Origin: Thermoleophilia bacterium
Lineage (GTDB): Bacteria; Actinomycetota; Thermoleophilia; Gaiellales; SKUG01
NCBI GenBank assembly: GCA_020438525.1
Contig: JAGQUL010000164.1
Coordinates: forward strand, 1-7,638
Direction: 5' to 3'
Length of the DNA: 7,638 bases
Positions 1 through 6,143 of this stretch are shown piece by piece. The notes beneath the pieces are model-generated. The model had not been told where the DNA came from. It worked only from the letters and a program-made list of their open reading frames with translations, and did not search any database. A program made the position numbers and the translations under genes. The first letter of the stretch is position 1. Each line of letters opens with the position of its first letter.

Positions 1-195
1 CCGCAGACTGTCGAGGCGTTCCGCAGGGATATCGGGGCGCTCGTGCGCGAGCGCCCGCATCGTCTCGTCGAGGATCTCGTCGGTCCACTTGAGCTGCACC
101 AAGCCGGTCCGAGGCAGATACAGCAGCAGGTGCCGAACGTACTGCGGAAACAGCACATTGGCATCGAGGATCACAACGAATGGGGCATCGACCAC
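1..195 (-). CDS. PIN-domain toxin (VapC-like RNase), N-terminal part only
   Basis: The reverse strand from a GTG at 195 encodes 65 residues that run off the left edge of the window, so the C-terminal half is missing. The N-terminus contains VVILDANVLFP, the first beta strand of a PIN domain with its first metal-binding aspartate (D11). It is followed by a helix and then KWTDEILDE (residues 36-44), whose last glutamate matches the conserved second acidic residue of PIN_3-type toxins. PIN toxins are Mg-dependent RNases that cut tRNA, rRNA or mRNA; the target here cannot be told. The remaining acidic residues expected in the second half lie outside the window. GTG 195 is chosen because an in-frame TAG lies just upstream, and the ATG overlapping it is in another frame that stops quickly. 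The gene lies 37 bp after the antitoxin stop, probably in the same transcript. Confidence 0.85.
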   Translation of the reverse strand, partial: MVDAPFVVILDANVLFPQYVRHLLLYLPRTGLVQLKWTDEILDETMRALAHERPDIPAERLDSLR

Positions 196-232
196 ATTAC
201 GATGCTACCCGACCTTCGACGACTGCCCGAAG

Positions 233-688
233 CTAGATGCCGAGTTCCTCCGCCTCGCGAGCAAGCCGCGCTAGAACGTTGCGGCGATGGTCGTCGTCTC
301 GCTGCTTGTACGCGAGAAGGTCCTTGAGCAACACGCGGCGACGGCTGCCGACCTTTCGCGACGGGATCTGATCGTCGTCGAGAAGCTTGACCAGATACGG
401 GCGCGACACGTTCAGCAGGTTCGCGGCCTGTTGGGTCGTGATCTCCTGATGAATGGGAGCGATCGTGACGGCGTTGCCCTGCGACAGCTCATCCAGCAAG
501 TCCACCAGTAGCCGCAACGCCTCCACAGGAACGAGCACTGGTTCACCGATCGATGCGCCGTCGACTGGCCGAACCTCGAGACGGTGGGGATGCTGTTCGA
601 TGAACGCGCTCAGACCGCGGGCCGCTTCCGCCGCCTCCTGTGGGGTCGCGTGCTCGAGCGATGTTGGCTCTCGTAGTGCAGTAGCCAT
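233..688 (-). CDS. Antitoxin with excisionase-type helix-turn-helix
   Basis: This 151-residue protein lies upstream of the PIN toxin and is its likely antitoxin and transcriptional autoregulator. Residues about 82-128 form an excisionase/MerR-like winged HTH (HTH_17 type): EITTQQAANLLNVSRPYLVKL is helix-turn-helix, and IPSRKVGSRRRVLLKDLLAY is the wing and following helix. The N-terminal 80 residues are helical and contain VLVPVEALRLLVDLLDELSQG, often seen in this antitoxin type and plausibly used for dimerisation. The basic, acidic C-terminal tail (130-151) may contact the toxin, which is inference. The start is ATG 688 because a perfect GGAGG sits 5 nt upstream; the GTG at 700 would place that ribosome site inside the gene. 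HTH-plus-PIN pairs in this order are common in actinobacteria. Confidence 0.88.
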   Translation of the reverse strand: MATALREPTSLEHATPQEAAEAARGLSAFIEQHPHRLEVRPVDGASIGEPVLVPVEALRLLVDLLDELSQGNAVTIAPIHQEITTQQAANLLNVSRPYLVKLLDDDQIPSRKVGSRRRVLLKDLLAYKQRDDDHRRNVLARLAREAEELGI

Positions 689-691
689 GGT

Positions 692-698
692 CTCCTCC
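692..698 (-). promoter_or_regulatory. Ribosome binding site of the antitoxin gene
   Basis: Read on the minus strand this is GGAGGAG, with GGAGG ending 5 nt before ATG 688. It decides between ATG 688 and the in-frame GTG at 700. Confidence 0.7.
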
Positions 699-713
699 AC
701 CTTGCCTGTTCCC

Positions 714-773
714 AGCGTAGCACGAACGAAACGAACGAATCGAACGCCACTACCGAATCTATCGAATCGAACG
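714..773 (-). promoter_or_regulatory. Repeat-rich promoter/operator region of the toxin-antitoxin operon
   Basis: The plus strand has a tandem ACGAACGAA duplication (722-730 and 731-739) running into TCGAACG. CGAATCGAACG occurs twice, at 736-746 and 763-773, 27 bp apart. A possible minus-strand -10 element, TACGCT, lies at 719-714, about 25 nt before the antitoxin start. No good TTGACA-like -35 element is visible; the expected place is occupied by the repeats. Iterated short sites upstream of an HTH antitoxin are what an autoregulatory operator would look like. The repeats are seen directly; their binding role is inference. Confidence 0.45.
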
Positions 774-793
774 ATACATCCGTCCCATCGTCA

Positions 794-803
794 GGGACGT
801 CCC
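794..803. repeat. 10-bp perfect palindrome in the divergent intergenic region
   Basis: GGGACGTCCC is its own reverse complement. It lies between the toxin-antitoxin repeats and the sigma 1 promoter-like motif, so it could serve either side. Symmetry does not extend beyond 10 bp, and chance occurrence in GC-rich DNA is possible. Confidence 0.3.
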
Positions 804-848
804 GATCCATGAGCGATGACCTCCCGCGCGTTCAGGGTCGACGAACGA

Positions 849-880
849 TGTAACCATTTCGTCCGTTGTGCTGGAGTAGT
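849..880 (+). promoter_or_regulatory. Candidate ECF-type promoter of sigma 1
   Basis: TGTAAC at 849-854 is followed by TT two bases later, and AGTAGT lies at 875-880, 4 nt before ATG 885. The layout matches those before sigma 2 and sigma 3 base for base in spacing. The -35-like part resembles the TGAAAC-type elements recognised by some ECF sigma factors. The predicted transcript would start at or very near the ATG. Confidence 0.5.
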
Positions 881-884
881 GGTG

Positions 885-1514
885 ATGGGCAATATCCTTG
901 ACCAGCACGAACGGGCGATGCGGCGATGGTCCTCGGTGGACGACGCGGAGCTTCTGCGCAGCTCTCGTCGCGCGCCGGGTGCATTCACGGAGCTCGTTCG
1001 CAGGCATACCGACGGCTTGTTCAAGTATGCCGCGATCCGGGTGGGGCCAGACGCGGCGCAGGACGTGGTTGCCGAGACCTTCAGTGATGGCTTTGACCGC
1101 CAGGATCGATTCGATCCAAGTCGCGGCGACGTTCGAGGATGGCTGTTCGGTATCGCCGCGATTCAGCTTCGCAGACACGCCGTACGAGAACGCCGATGGC
1201 TCCAGCACGCTGCAGCAGCAACCGGGCACACACGGCTCGACGATGCAGACGAGCAGGAGCTCCGAACCGTCGAGCGAGTGGATGCGTCTCGCCTCGCGCC
1301 AGCACTCGCATCGGCGTTGCTGAGCTTGTCGCCCGCCGAACGCGATGTGCTGCTGCTGTATGCGCTCGAGGAGATGTCGCACGAACAGATCGCACGAGCG
1401 CTCGGCATCCGCAGAGGCGCAGCCAAGACCCGGCTGAGCCGTGGATGCGCGCGACTACGTGAGCAGCTGACACCCACGATTGCAGTGAACGATCTCGAAA
1501 GGAGCGAACCATGA
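885..1514 (+). CDS. ECF-type RNA polymerase sigma factor 1
   Basis: This 209-residue sigma-70 family protein has only the two domains of ECF factors. Region 2 (about 33-105) contains the core-binding stretch DAAQDVVAETF and the promoter-melting/-10 part RGWLFGIAAIQLRRH with RERRW after it. Region 4 (about 138-193) contains SLSPAERDVLLLYALEEMSHEQIARALGI with a C-terminal helix-turn-helix (GAAKTRLSRGCARL) for the -35 element. No SnoaL-like or other C-terminal extension is present. ATG 885 is preferred over the upstream in-frame ATG 816: residues added by the longer form do not look like sigma sequence, a GGAG lies 8 nt before 885, and the candidate promoter lies between the two starts. The stop overlaps the partner start in an ATGA. 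It is the most divergent of the four sigma factors (IAAIQL where others have IATN or IATV). Confidence 0.92.
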   Translation: MGNILDQHERAMRRWSSVDDAELLRSSRRAPGAFTELVRRHTDGLFKYAAIRVGPDAAQDVVAETFSDGFDRQDRFDPSRGDVRGWLFGIAAIQLRRHAVRERRWLQHAAAATGHTRLDDADEQELRTVERVDASRLAPALASALLSLSPAERDVLLLYALEEMSHEQIARALGIRRGAAKTRLSRGCARLREQLTPTIAVNDLERSEP

Positions 1515-3091
1515 CCAAGCCCCCCGAAGTCGAGCAGCTGCGCGATCAGCTGAATCGGTTCGCGCCGACCGACGCGAACATCGAGTACATCACGAAGCAG
1601 GTCCAGACCCACGTCGACGCCAACATGGAGCGGCCGTCGACGTCGCACGAGCACACCCCGCGAGGAGCACGCAGGCGGCGACCACGAGTAGCACTTGGCG
1701 CAGTCGCGGCGGTAGCCGCCGCGATCGCACTCGTCATCGCACTCGGGCCAGGAAGTTCGACGCCACAGCGCGATTCGAACTCCGGTCCCCGTTTCGACGC
1801 GTTCGTGGGACCGGATACGGCCGCGGCGCGCGAACTCGTGCGCGTGGGGGATGCCGCTGCTCGCAAGCCATGGCGCGCGCTCGGCGAGGGCGAGTACTTC
1901 CACCTGTACGCCTCGTCAGTGCCCGGTGACGACCAGACGATCGGCGGTCCATCCGGGTACGAGGTATGGCTCGATGACGAGGGGCACGGACAGGTGCTGA
2001 ACGTCATGGGATCAGCCGATCCAAGCCGACTGCCCACGATCACGCCCGGCGGCGGAATCGGCACAAGCACTGCCGCGCCGAAGGGGCGAACAGTCACGCT
2101 GGAAGAAAGCCTGACGAAGCCCGATAGCGTGAATCTGATGGGCTGGTCTGCCGACGGCACTGGATTCCAGCGATCGTGGGCACGACAAAAGGACGGCTTC
2201 GTGAAGTCCTACGACTCCGCAGATCAGACGGATCCGTCGGCTGACAGTGTTTCGACTTCGTCGGGCGAGCAGAACATGCAGCAGTTCTGGAGCTTGACGG
2301 CCGGTCAGATCGACCAGCTTCCCGACGAGGGAGGCGCGGTGATGGACGAGGCGATTCAGGCGCTTCTCGACGAGCTCCTCGACGAGAGCCCGATGCGAAC
2401 CAATCGCATCCCCACAGGCGCTTGGGGAATCACAGCCGATCAACTGGACCGAGAGGATCAGATCGAATTCGCGGCGAACATCCTCGCCTCGGCTCCACTG
2501 CCGCCCGAAGCGCGCCGATCGCTGTTTCGCTGGCTCGCAATGCAGCCAGGAGCGACCCTCGAACGCGATGCCGTCGACGCCCTCGACCGCCCAGGCGTGC
2601 GCATCACATTCGAACACAAGTTCAAGAAGAACCTCCCTGCGCGCACAGTCACGATCCAGCAGCTGCTCGATGACGCCATTGCGGGTGGCGCCGATATCGA
2701 TGCAGACGCACGCATCACCTTCATGGACTTCCCAAAGACGAATGCCGAGATGGAGCGTCGCCAGAACGAGGACTTCGAGAAGTCGCTCCCGCGAGATCGA
2801 ACGTACCGCATCCCCGCGCATAGCGAGGACCGCGTCTGGACGGTCGAGATGATCATCGACCCCGACACCGGCGAGCTATTGCAGAAGCGATCGAAGATGC
2901 TGAAGCACTCCTCCGCGCAGATCCCCGAGCTGATCCGGCACAAAGATCGAATCCAGGTCAACCAGGCTGGCGGTCGCGGCACCAGCGAAGGCTCCGGCGG
3001 TTCGTCACTGTACTTCGCAAGAAACATCGCGCGACTCGACGACGCCGAGAGCCCCGTCTGCAAGAGCGAACCGCAACTCTGCCGCGGTTAG
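1511..3091 (+). CDS. Membrane partner 1, CU044_5270-like putative anti-sigma/sensor protein
   Basis: This 526-residue protein has a cytosolic N-terminus (1-58) ending in a basic RGARRRRPR stretch, one membrane helix (about 60-79, rich in A, V, I, L) and a large outside domain. GEYFHLYASS and YEVWLDDEGHGQ (127-160), APLPPEARRSLFRWLAMQPG (328-347), DRPGVRITFE (359-368) and IIDPDTGELL (448-457) resemble the CU044_5270 family found next to actinobacterial sigma factors; this assignment is from memory of the family. Compared with what I recall, about 75 residues (369-441) are inserted before IIDPDTG, and about 65 follow it. Its only two cysteines, C517 and C524, are at the extreme C-terminus. There is no HxxxCxxC zinc motif. 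The start has a strong AAAGGAG 6 nt upstream and shares ATGA with the sigma 1 stop. An anti-sigma role is inferred from topology and coupling. Confidence 0.85.
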   Translation: MTKPPEVEQLRDQLNRFAPTDANIEYITKQVQTHVDANMERPSTSHEHTPRGARRRRPRVALGAVAAVAAAIALVIALGPGSSTPQRDSNSGPRFDAFVGPDTAAARELVRVGDAAARKPWRALGEGEYFHLYASSVPGDDQTIGGPSGYEVWLDDEGHGQVLNVMGSADPSRLPTITPGGGIGTSTAAPKGRTVTLEESLTKPDSVNLMGWSADGTGFQRSWARQKDGFVKSYDSADQTDPSADSVSTSSGEQNMQQFWSLTAGQIDQLPDEGGAVMDEAIQALLDELLDESPMRTNRIPTGAWGITADQLDREDQIEFAANILASAPLPPEARRSLFRWLAMQPGATLERDAVDALDRPGVRITFEHKFKKNLPARTVTIQQLLDDAIAGGADIDADARITFMDFPKTNAEMERRQNEDFEKSLPRDRTYRIPAHSEDRVWTVEMIIDPDTGELLQKRSKMLKHSSAQIPELIRHKDRIQVNQAGGRGTSEGSGGSSLYFARNIARLDDAESPVCKSEPQLCRG

Positions 3092-3146
3092 ATCGAACCC
3101 GACGATAGGCCCTGTTGGGCACCCATACATCGCTGTTCGCACAAAA

Positions 3147-3178
3147 TGTAACGGTTCACGTCCCCCGTTGGGAATTAT
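3147..3178 (+). promoter_or_regulatory. Candidate ECF-type promoter of sigma 2
   Basis: TGTAAC at 3147-3152, TT two bases later and AATTAT at 3173-3178 repeat the spacing seen before sigma 1 and sigma 3. The same 30-nt distance from TGTRAC points to GTG 3183 as the start. The 91-bp gap after partner 1 otherwise holds nothing I recognise apart from a weak 4-bp stem. Confidence 0.5.
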
Positions 3179-3182
3179 GACC

Positions 3183-3752
3183 GTGATGTTCACTCGCGAG
3201 AGACCCGTTGATCAGGTTGCCGACGCAGCTTTGATGCGGCGCGCTTCGGCTGGCGATGCCTCGGCGTACCGGGTCGTCTTCGAGCGGCATGTCGATGCGA
3301 TTCGTGGATACGCGATCAGTCGTGTGGGGCGCGACGATGCAGACGACATCGTGAGCGAGACATTTGCGACCGCGTGGCGAACGAGCGGGCGCTTCGATTC
3401 GACCGCCACGAGTGTTGCACCGTGGCTCTATGGCATCGCCACGAACGGCATAGCGAAGCACCGCGACCGCGAACAGCGCTGGATCAACCAACCCCACCGG
3501 GATCACGGACGCGAAGGGCAGACTGAGCACGAGCCGACTGCGTTCGAAATCGACCCGGCGTTGGCGCACGCGATTTCGAAGCTGTCGCCGCCCTTGCGCG
3601 ACACGCTGCTGCTGACCGCGCTCGCGGATTTTTCCGTCGCCGAGACCGGCCGTGCTCTTGGCATCAGTGCAACCACGGCTCGCGTCCGGCTACTTCGCGC
3701 ACGGCGACAGGCGCGCCACCACCTCGAGGGAGAACGACATGACCAGCCTTGA
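3183..3752 (+). CDS. ECF-type RNA polymerase sigma factor 2
   Basis: This 189-residue sigma factor has regions 2 and 4 only. Region 2 (about 26-100) holds DDADDIVSETFATAWR (core binding) and APWLYGIATNGIAKHRDREQRW (-10 recognition and melting). Region 4 (about 125-181) holds KLSPPLRDTLLLTALADFSVAETGRALGI and the helix-turn-helix ISATTARVRLLRARRQ. Possible starts are TTG 3168, ATG 3177, GTG 3183 and ATG 3186. I chose GTG 3183 because it sits exactly where the sigma 1 and sigma 3 starts sit relative to the shared promoter motif; ATG 3177 would overlap the -10-like element. This choice depends on that motif being real. The last 14 bp overlap partner 2. By sequence it is closest to sigma 3, including an identical 20-bp stretch of DNA. 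Confidence 0.9.
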   Translation: MMFTRERPVDQVADAALMRRASAGDASAYRVVFERHVDAIRGYAISRVGRDDADDIVSETFATAWRTSGRFDSTATSVAPWLYGIATNGIAKHRDREQRWINQPHRDHGREGQTEHEPTAFEIDPALAHAISKLSPPLRDTLLLTALADFSVAETGRALGISATTARVRLLRARRQARHHLEGERHDQP

Positions 3753-4581
3753 TGAGCGCATCCGCTCCGCATACGGACCATCGACCACAGACGACGAAGT
3801 TCGCGAACGCCTCTGGATCCGAAGCCTGAAACCAACACCAACGCGGCGGAGCAACCGCCGACGTTGGCGAACACCTCGCACACTGTTCGCAGTGGCACTG
3901 CTCGTAGTCTCCGTCGGTTCGATCGCCATCGCTCAACCGGGCCCGCTGGACCGGATCATGGGTGGCGAGCGACAAGCCGACCGGCTGAGCGTACTGCAGG
4001 AACCCGACCCGATCGGCACCGAAGGCCTCTCCGAGATGACCACCCACGGCTTCTTCGATCCGTCCATCGAGACTGGCCTGGGATCAGTAGTCCCCGCGCA
4101 GCTGCACCACGTCCTCGACTACGAAGGAAACGGCTACACCGTCCGACTTCGCAGCGGCGAATCCGCCGACGGACAAGCCTGCCTCTACCAAGAACTCCTG
4201 ACAAACAACGGCACCTCGCCGATCATGGGAGGCGGCAGCTGCTCCCGCGCTATGTACTACAACGGCCACATCACAGTCGGCTACGGCGGCAACTCCAAGA
4301 TCGGCACCGTGATCGCCGGGCTGGCCACCGACGATGTCGACCAGGTCCGCGTCAAGCTGTCGACCGGCGAGATCCGCGACGCACAAATGGGCCGAAACGG
4401 ATTCCTATTGCACCTTCCAAATCCGGAAGTTCGACCTCGTGGTCTCGTCGTCGATCTCAAGGATGGACGAAGCATCGATGTCGCAATGAACGGCTGCCTC
4501 CCCGCTCAGCTCGCCAACGGTCACTCCCGCCTCGGCTGTGGATACGGCCTCAACAAGTTGCCACCGACACCGGTACGGTGA
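3739..4581 (+). CDS. Membrane partner 2, putative anti-sigma/sensor protein
   Basis: This 280-residue single-pass membrane protein has a short cytosolic part (1-47) starting LDERIRSAYGPSTTDDEVRE and then a basic patch (RRSNRRRWR). One membrane helix follows (about 49-65) and then an outside domain of about 215 residues. Directly after the helix comes LDRIMG(x5)ADRL (70-83), a motif shared with partners 3 and 4. The outside domain contains GLATDDVDQVRVKLSTG (194-210) followed by MGRNGFLLHL, also shared. Cysteines C148/C168 and C253/C267 could form two disulfides outside the cell. No zinc-binding anti-sigma motif is present. A GGGAG 6 nt before ATG 3739 gives a clear ribosome site, and the gene starts 14 bp before the sigma 2 stop. 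The function is unknown; an inhibitor of sigma 2 that responds to an outside signal is the simplest inference. Confidence 0.88.
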   Translation: MTSLDERIRSAYGPSTTDDEVRERLWIRSLKPTPTRRSNRRRWRTPRTLFAVALLVVSVGSIAIAQPGPLDRIMGGERQADRLSVLQEPDPIGTEGLSEMTTHGFFDPSIETGLGSVVPAQLHHVLDYEGNGYTVRLRSGESADGQACLYQELLTNNGTSPIMGGGSCSRAMYYNGHITVGYGGNSKIGTVIAGLATDDVDQVRVKLSTGEIRDAQMGRNGFLLHLPNPEVRPRGLVVDLKDGRSIDVAMNGCLPAQLANGHSRLGCGYGLNKLPPTPVR

Positions 4582-4628
4582 AGAGCGCCCGAGCGGGGGA
4601 TGGCGGGACTTCGAGGACTAGAGCCCGA

Positions 4629-4660
4629 TGTGACACTTTGTAATCACCAGCGACAATAGT
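4629..4660 (+). promoter_or_regulatory. Candidate ECF-type promoter of sigma 3
   Basis: TGTGAC at 4629-4634, TT two bases later and AATAGT at 4655-4660 match the sigma 1 and sigma 2 upstream regions in both sequence and spacing. A second similar TGTAAT lies at 4639-4644. There is no Shine-Dalgarno before ATG 4665, consistent with a leaderless transcript. Confidence 0.5.
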
Positions 4661-4664
4661 CCAC

Positions 4665-5246
4665 ATGACTGCGACGCTTGAGCCGCATCGATTTTCGCCT
4701 CCACCATCGGACGGCGAACTGCTGCGTGCAGCGACGACGGGGGACGCGGCTGCATTCCGCCACCTCTTCGATCGTCATGCCGCCGCCATTCGCTCGTACC
4801 TGATCGCGCGCCTCGGACCCATCGCCGCCGACGACGTCCTTGCTGAGACATTCGCAGCAGCATGGGTCTCTCGAGCTCGATTTCGCGTCGATGCAGACAG
4901 CGCCCGCCCGTGGCTCTATGGCATCGCAACGGTCCACGCAAAGCGGCATCAAGCAGCTGAGACCCGATGGCAGCGCGCCTCGCACGCCGAACGACAGGTT
5001 GCGATCGGTGAACGCCCACAGGAAGAAATCGCGGCGAGCTGCAGCCCGGCACTCGCGCAAGCGCTTTCGGCGCTATCGATGAAAGAACGCGAAATCCTCC
5101 TGCTCGTGGCGCTCGGGGACCTGACAGTGGCGATGGCCGCGCGCGCCGTCGGGATCTCGCCCGTGGCGGCCCGCATGCGGCTCCATCGCGCACGTCGCCA
5201 AGTTGCCAGGAGCCTCGCCTCTCACGAAGGACGTTCCAATGCCTGA
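4665..5246 (+). CDS. ECF-type RNA polymerase sigma factor 3
   Basis: This 193-residue sigma factor has region 2 (about 27-103) with IAADDVLAETFAAAW and RPWLYGIATVHAKRHQAAETRW, and region 4 (about 128-185) with ALSMKEREILLLVALGDLTVAMAARAVGI and the helix-turn-helix ISPVAARMRLHRARRQ. The first helix of the region 4 HTH (VAMAARAVGI) departs from the usual EEIAxxLGI pattern, as does sigma 2 (VAETGRALGI). This suggests these two share an ancestor and perhaps a related -35 preference. ATG 4665 is the natural start: the candidate promoter ends 4 nt before it and no ribosome site is seen. The last 8 bp overlap partner 3. Confidence 0.92.
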   Translation: MTATLEPHRFSPPPSDGELLRAATTGDAAAFRHLFDRHAAAIRSYLIARLGPIAADDVLAETFAAAWVSRARFRVDADSARPWLYGIATVHAKRHQAAETRWQRASHAERQVAIGERPQEEIAASCSPALAQALSALSMKEREILLLVALGDLTVAMAARAVGISPVAARMRLHRARRQVARSLASHEGRSNA

Positions 5247-6072
5247 CCAGCCAGCCAGCATCAATGAGCGAATCCGGCTCGAACTCGACACACCGTCCAC
5301 ACCCGAAGATCTCGACCGGGTGTGGCTGCACGTCCAGCGAAGCATCGACGCCGCCGGCTCCGCACCTCGAGTGCGGGGACGGTTACGGCATGCCCGCGGT
5401 CTCGCACTCGCTGCAGCCGTATTGCTGTCGATCGGCGGAATTGCTGCCGCCGCAGAAACCGGGATCGTAGAGCGCGTGTTCGGTGACGATGATCCAGTAG
5501 TTGAACGCGTCGACCAGTTCGCCGATCGGGACGCAGAACAGGTCACACCGAAGGAATACGAGACGCTCGAGGGCATGACGCTCGTGCCGGCGGTGAAGCG
5601 GATCGGGACGCTGCGAGACGATGAGATGAAGCAGCTCTACGAACTCGCACCGATCGAGCAGTCCCGAGTAGTTGTAGACGATCCCGAAGTCGGGCGACTC
5701 GTCGCCGTACCCACAACTGACGGCACGACGATCTGCCAGCTGTACTCACCACCTGGCTCGACCGGCGCAAGCAGCGGCGGCTGCACCATCCAGTTCGACC
5801 AACTGGGCCTCAACACGAGCTGGTCCATGGCCGTCGCCGAGCCACCGTTTCCCGCCAGCCGCATCTTCGGCCTCGCTTCCGACGACGTCGACCGCATCGA
5901 AGTCGAGTTCTCCGACGGCCGACGCGAAGGCGTGACGCTCAAGGACAACGTCTTCCTATGGACGGCCGAGCCCGGCGAGGACAACCAGATTGCCATCCAT
6001 ACATGGCGCGGGAGTCGACATGTTCGCGTCACCAATCTCTGCCTCATGCAACCGACGGTTCACGACTGCTGA
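5239..6072 (+). CDS. Membrane partner 3, putative anti-sigma/sensor protein
   Basis: This 277-residue protein is a paralogue of partner 2. Its cytosolic part (1-53) begins with INERIRLELDTPSTPEDLDR and resembles the partner 2 N-terminus; RVRGRLRHAR precedes the membrane helix (about 54-72). Just outside is VERVFG(x6)VERV (77-91), the shared juxtamembrane motif. The outside domain has ICQLYS and GGCTIQ with C166/C182, then GLASDDVDRIEVEFSDG (211-227) followed by KDNVFLW, and ends in NLCLMQPTVHDC with C268/C277. Two extracellular disulfides are plausible. A GAAGGA 7 nt before ATG 5239 gives a good ribosome site, and an upstream in-frame start at 5203 lacks one. The gene begins 8 bp before the sigma 3 stop. 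The anti-sigma role is inferred; no HxxxCxxC motif is present. Confidence 0.88.
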   Translation: MPDQPASINERIRLELDTPSTPEDLDRVWLHVQRSIDAAGSAPRVRGRLRHARGLALAAAVLLSIGGIAAAAETGIVERVFGDDDPVVERVDQFADRDAEQVTPKEYETLEGMTLVPAVKRIGTLRDDEMKQLYELAPIEQSRVVVDDPEVGRLVAVPTTDGTTICQLYSPPGSTGASSGGCTIQFDQLGLNTSWSMAVAEPPFPASRIFGLASDDVDRIEVEFSDGRREGVTLKDNVFLWTAEPGEDNQIAIHTWRGSRHVRVTNLCLMQPTVHDC

Positions 6073-6113
6073 CGCCGATACGTTCGACACGAATTCGCAA
6101 ACTCGTGGGAAGC

Positions 6114-6143
6114 GGAACGAGGTTCGAACCGAATACCTCGTAG
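6114..6143 (+). promoter_or_regulatory. Candidate sigma 4 upstream control region
   Basis: GGAAC at 6114-6118 is a typical ECF -35 core, 25 nt before ATG 6144. GGTTCGAACC at 6121-6130 is a perfect 10-bp palindrome inside the would-be spacer and could be an operator. The TGTRAC pattern of the other three sigma genes is absent. No clear -10 element or Shine-Dalgarno is visible. Read-through from partner 3, which ends 71 bp upstream, is an alternative. Confidence 0.35.

Noticed and set aside
43..327. Plus-strand open frame at the left end
   Set aside because: It overlaps the toxin and antitoxin genes, whose PIN and HTH motifs are clear on the minus strand.
816..884. Longer N-terminus for sigma 1 from ATG 816
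   Set aside because: The extra residues do not resemble sigma sequence, there is no good ribosome site, and the candidate promoter and a GGAG favour ATG 885.
759..1382. Long open frame on the minus strand opposite sigma 1 (about 207 codons)
   Set aside because: Antisense to a clear sigma factor, with no recognisable protein motif. High-GC coding DNA routinely gives such frames. The same applies to the long minus-strand frames at 1163-1903, 1546-2160, 2012-2821, 2458-3063 and 4618-5331.
3109..3120. GCCC-TGTT-GGGC stem as a terminator after partner 1
   Set aside because: Only a 4-bp stem with no T-run; too weak to call.
3168..3182. TTG 3168 or ATG 3177 as the sigma 2 start
   Set aside because: ATG 3177 overlaps the -10-like element, and GGGA is only 3 nt upstream. 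GTG 3183 or ATG 3186 fit the pattern of the other sigma genes better. Not certain.
3864..4643. Open frame of about 259 codons on the plus strand overlapping partner 2
   Set aside because: Its translation is extremely rich in Arg, Pro and Ser, typical of a shifted frame. Partner 2 in the other frame has a membrane helix and motifs shared with its paralogues.
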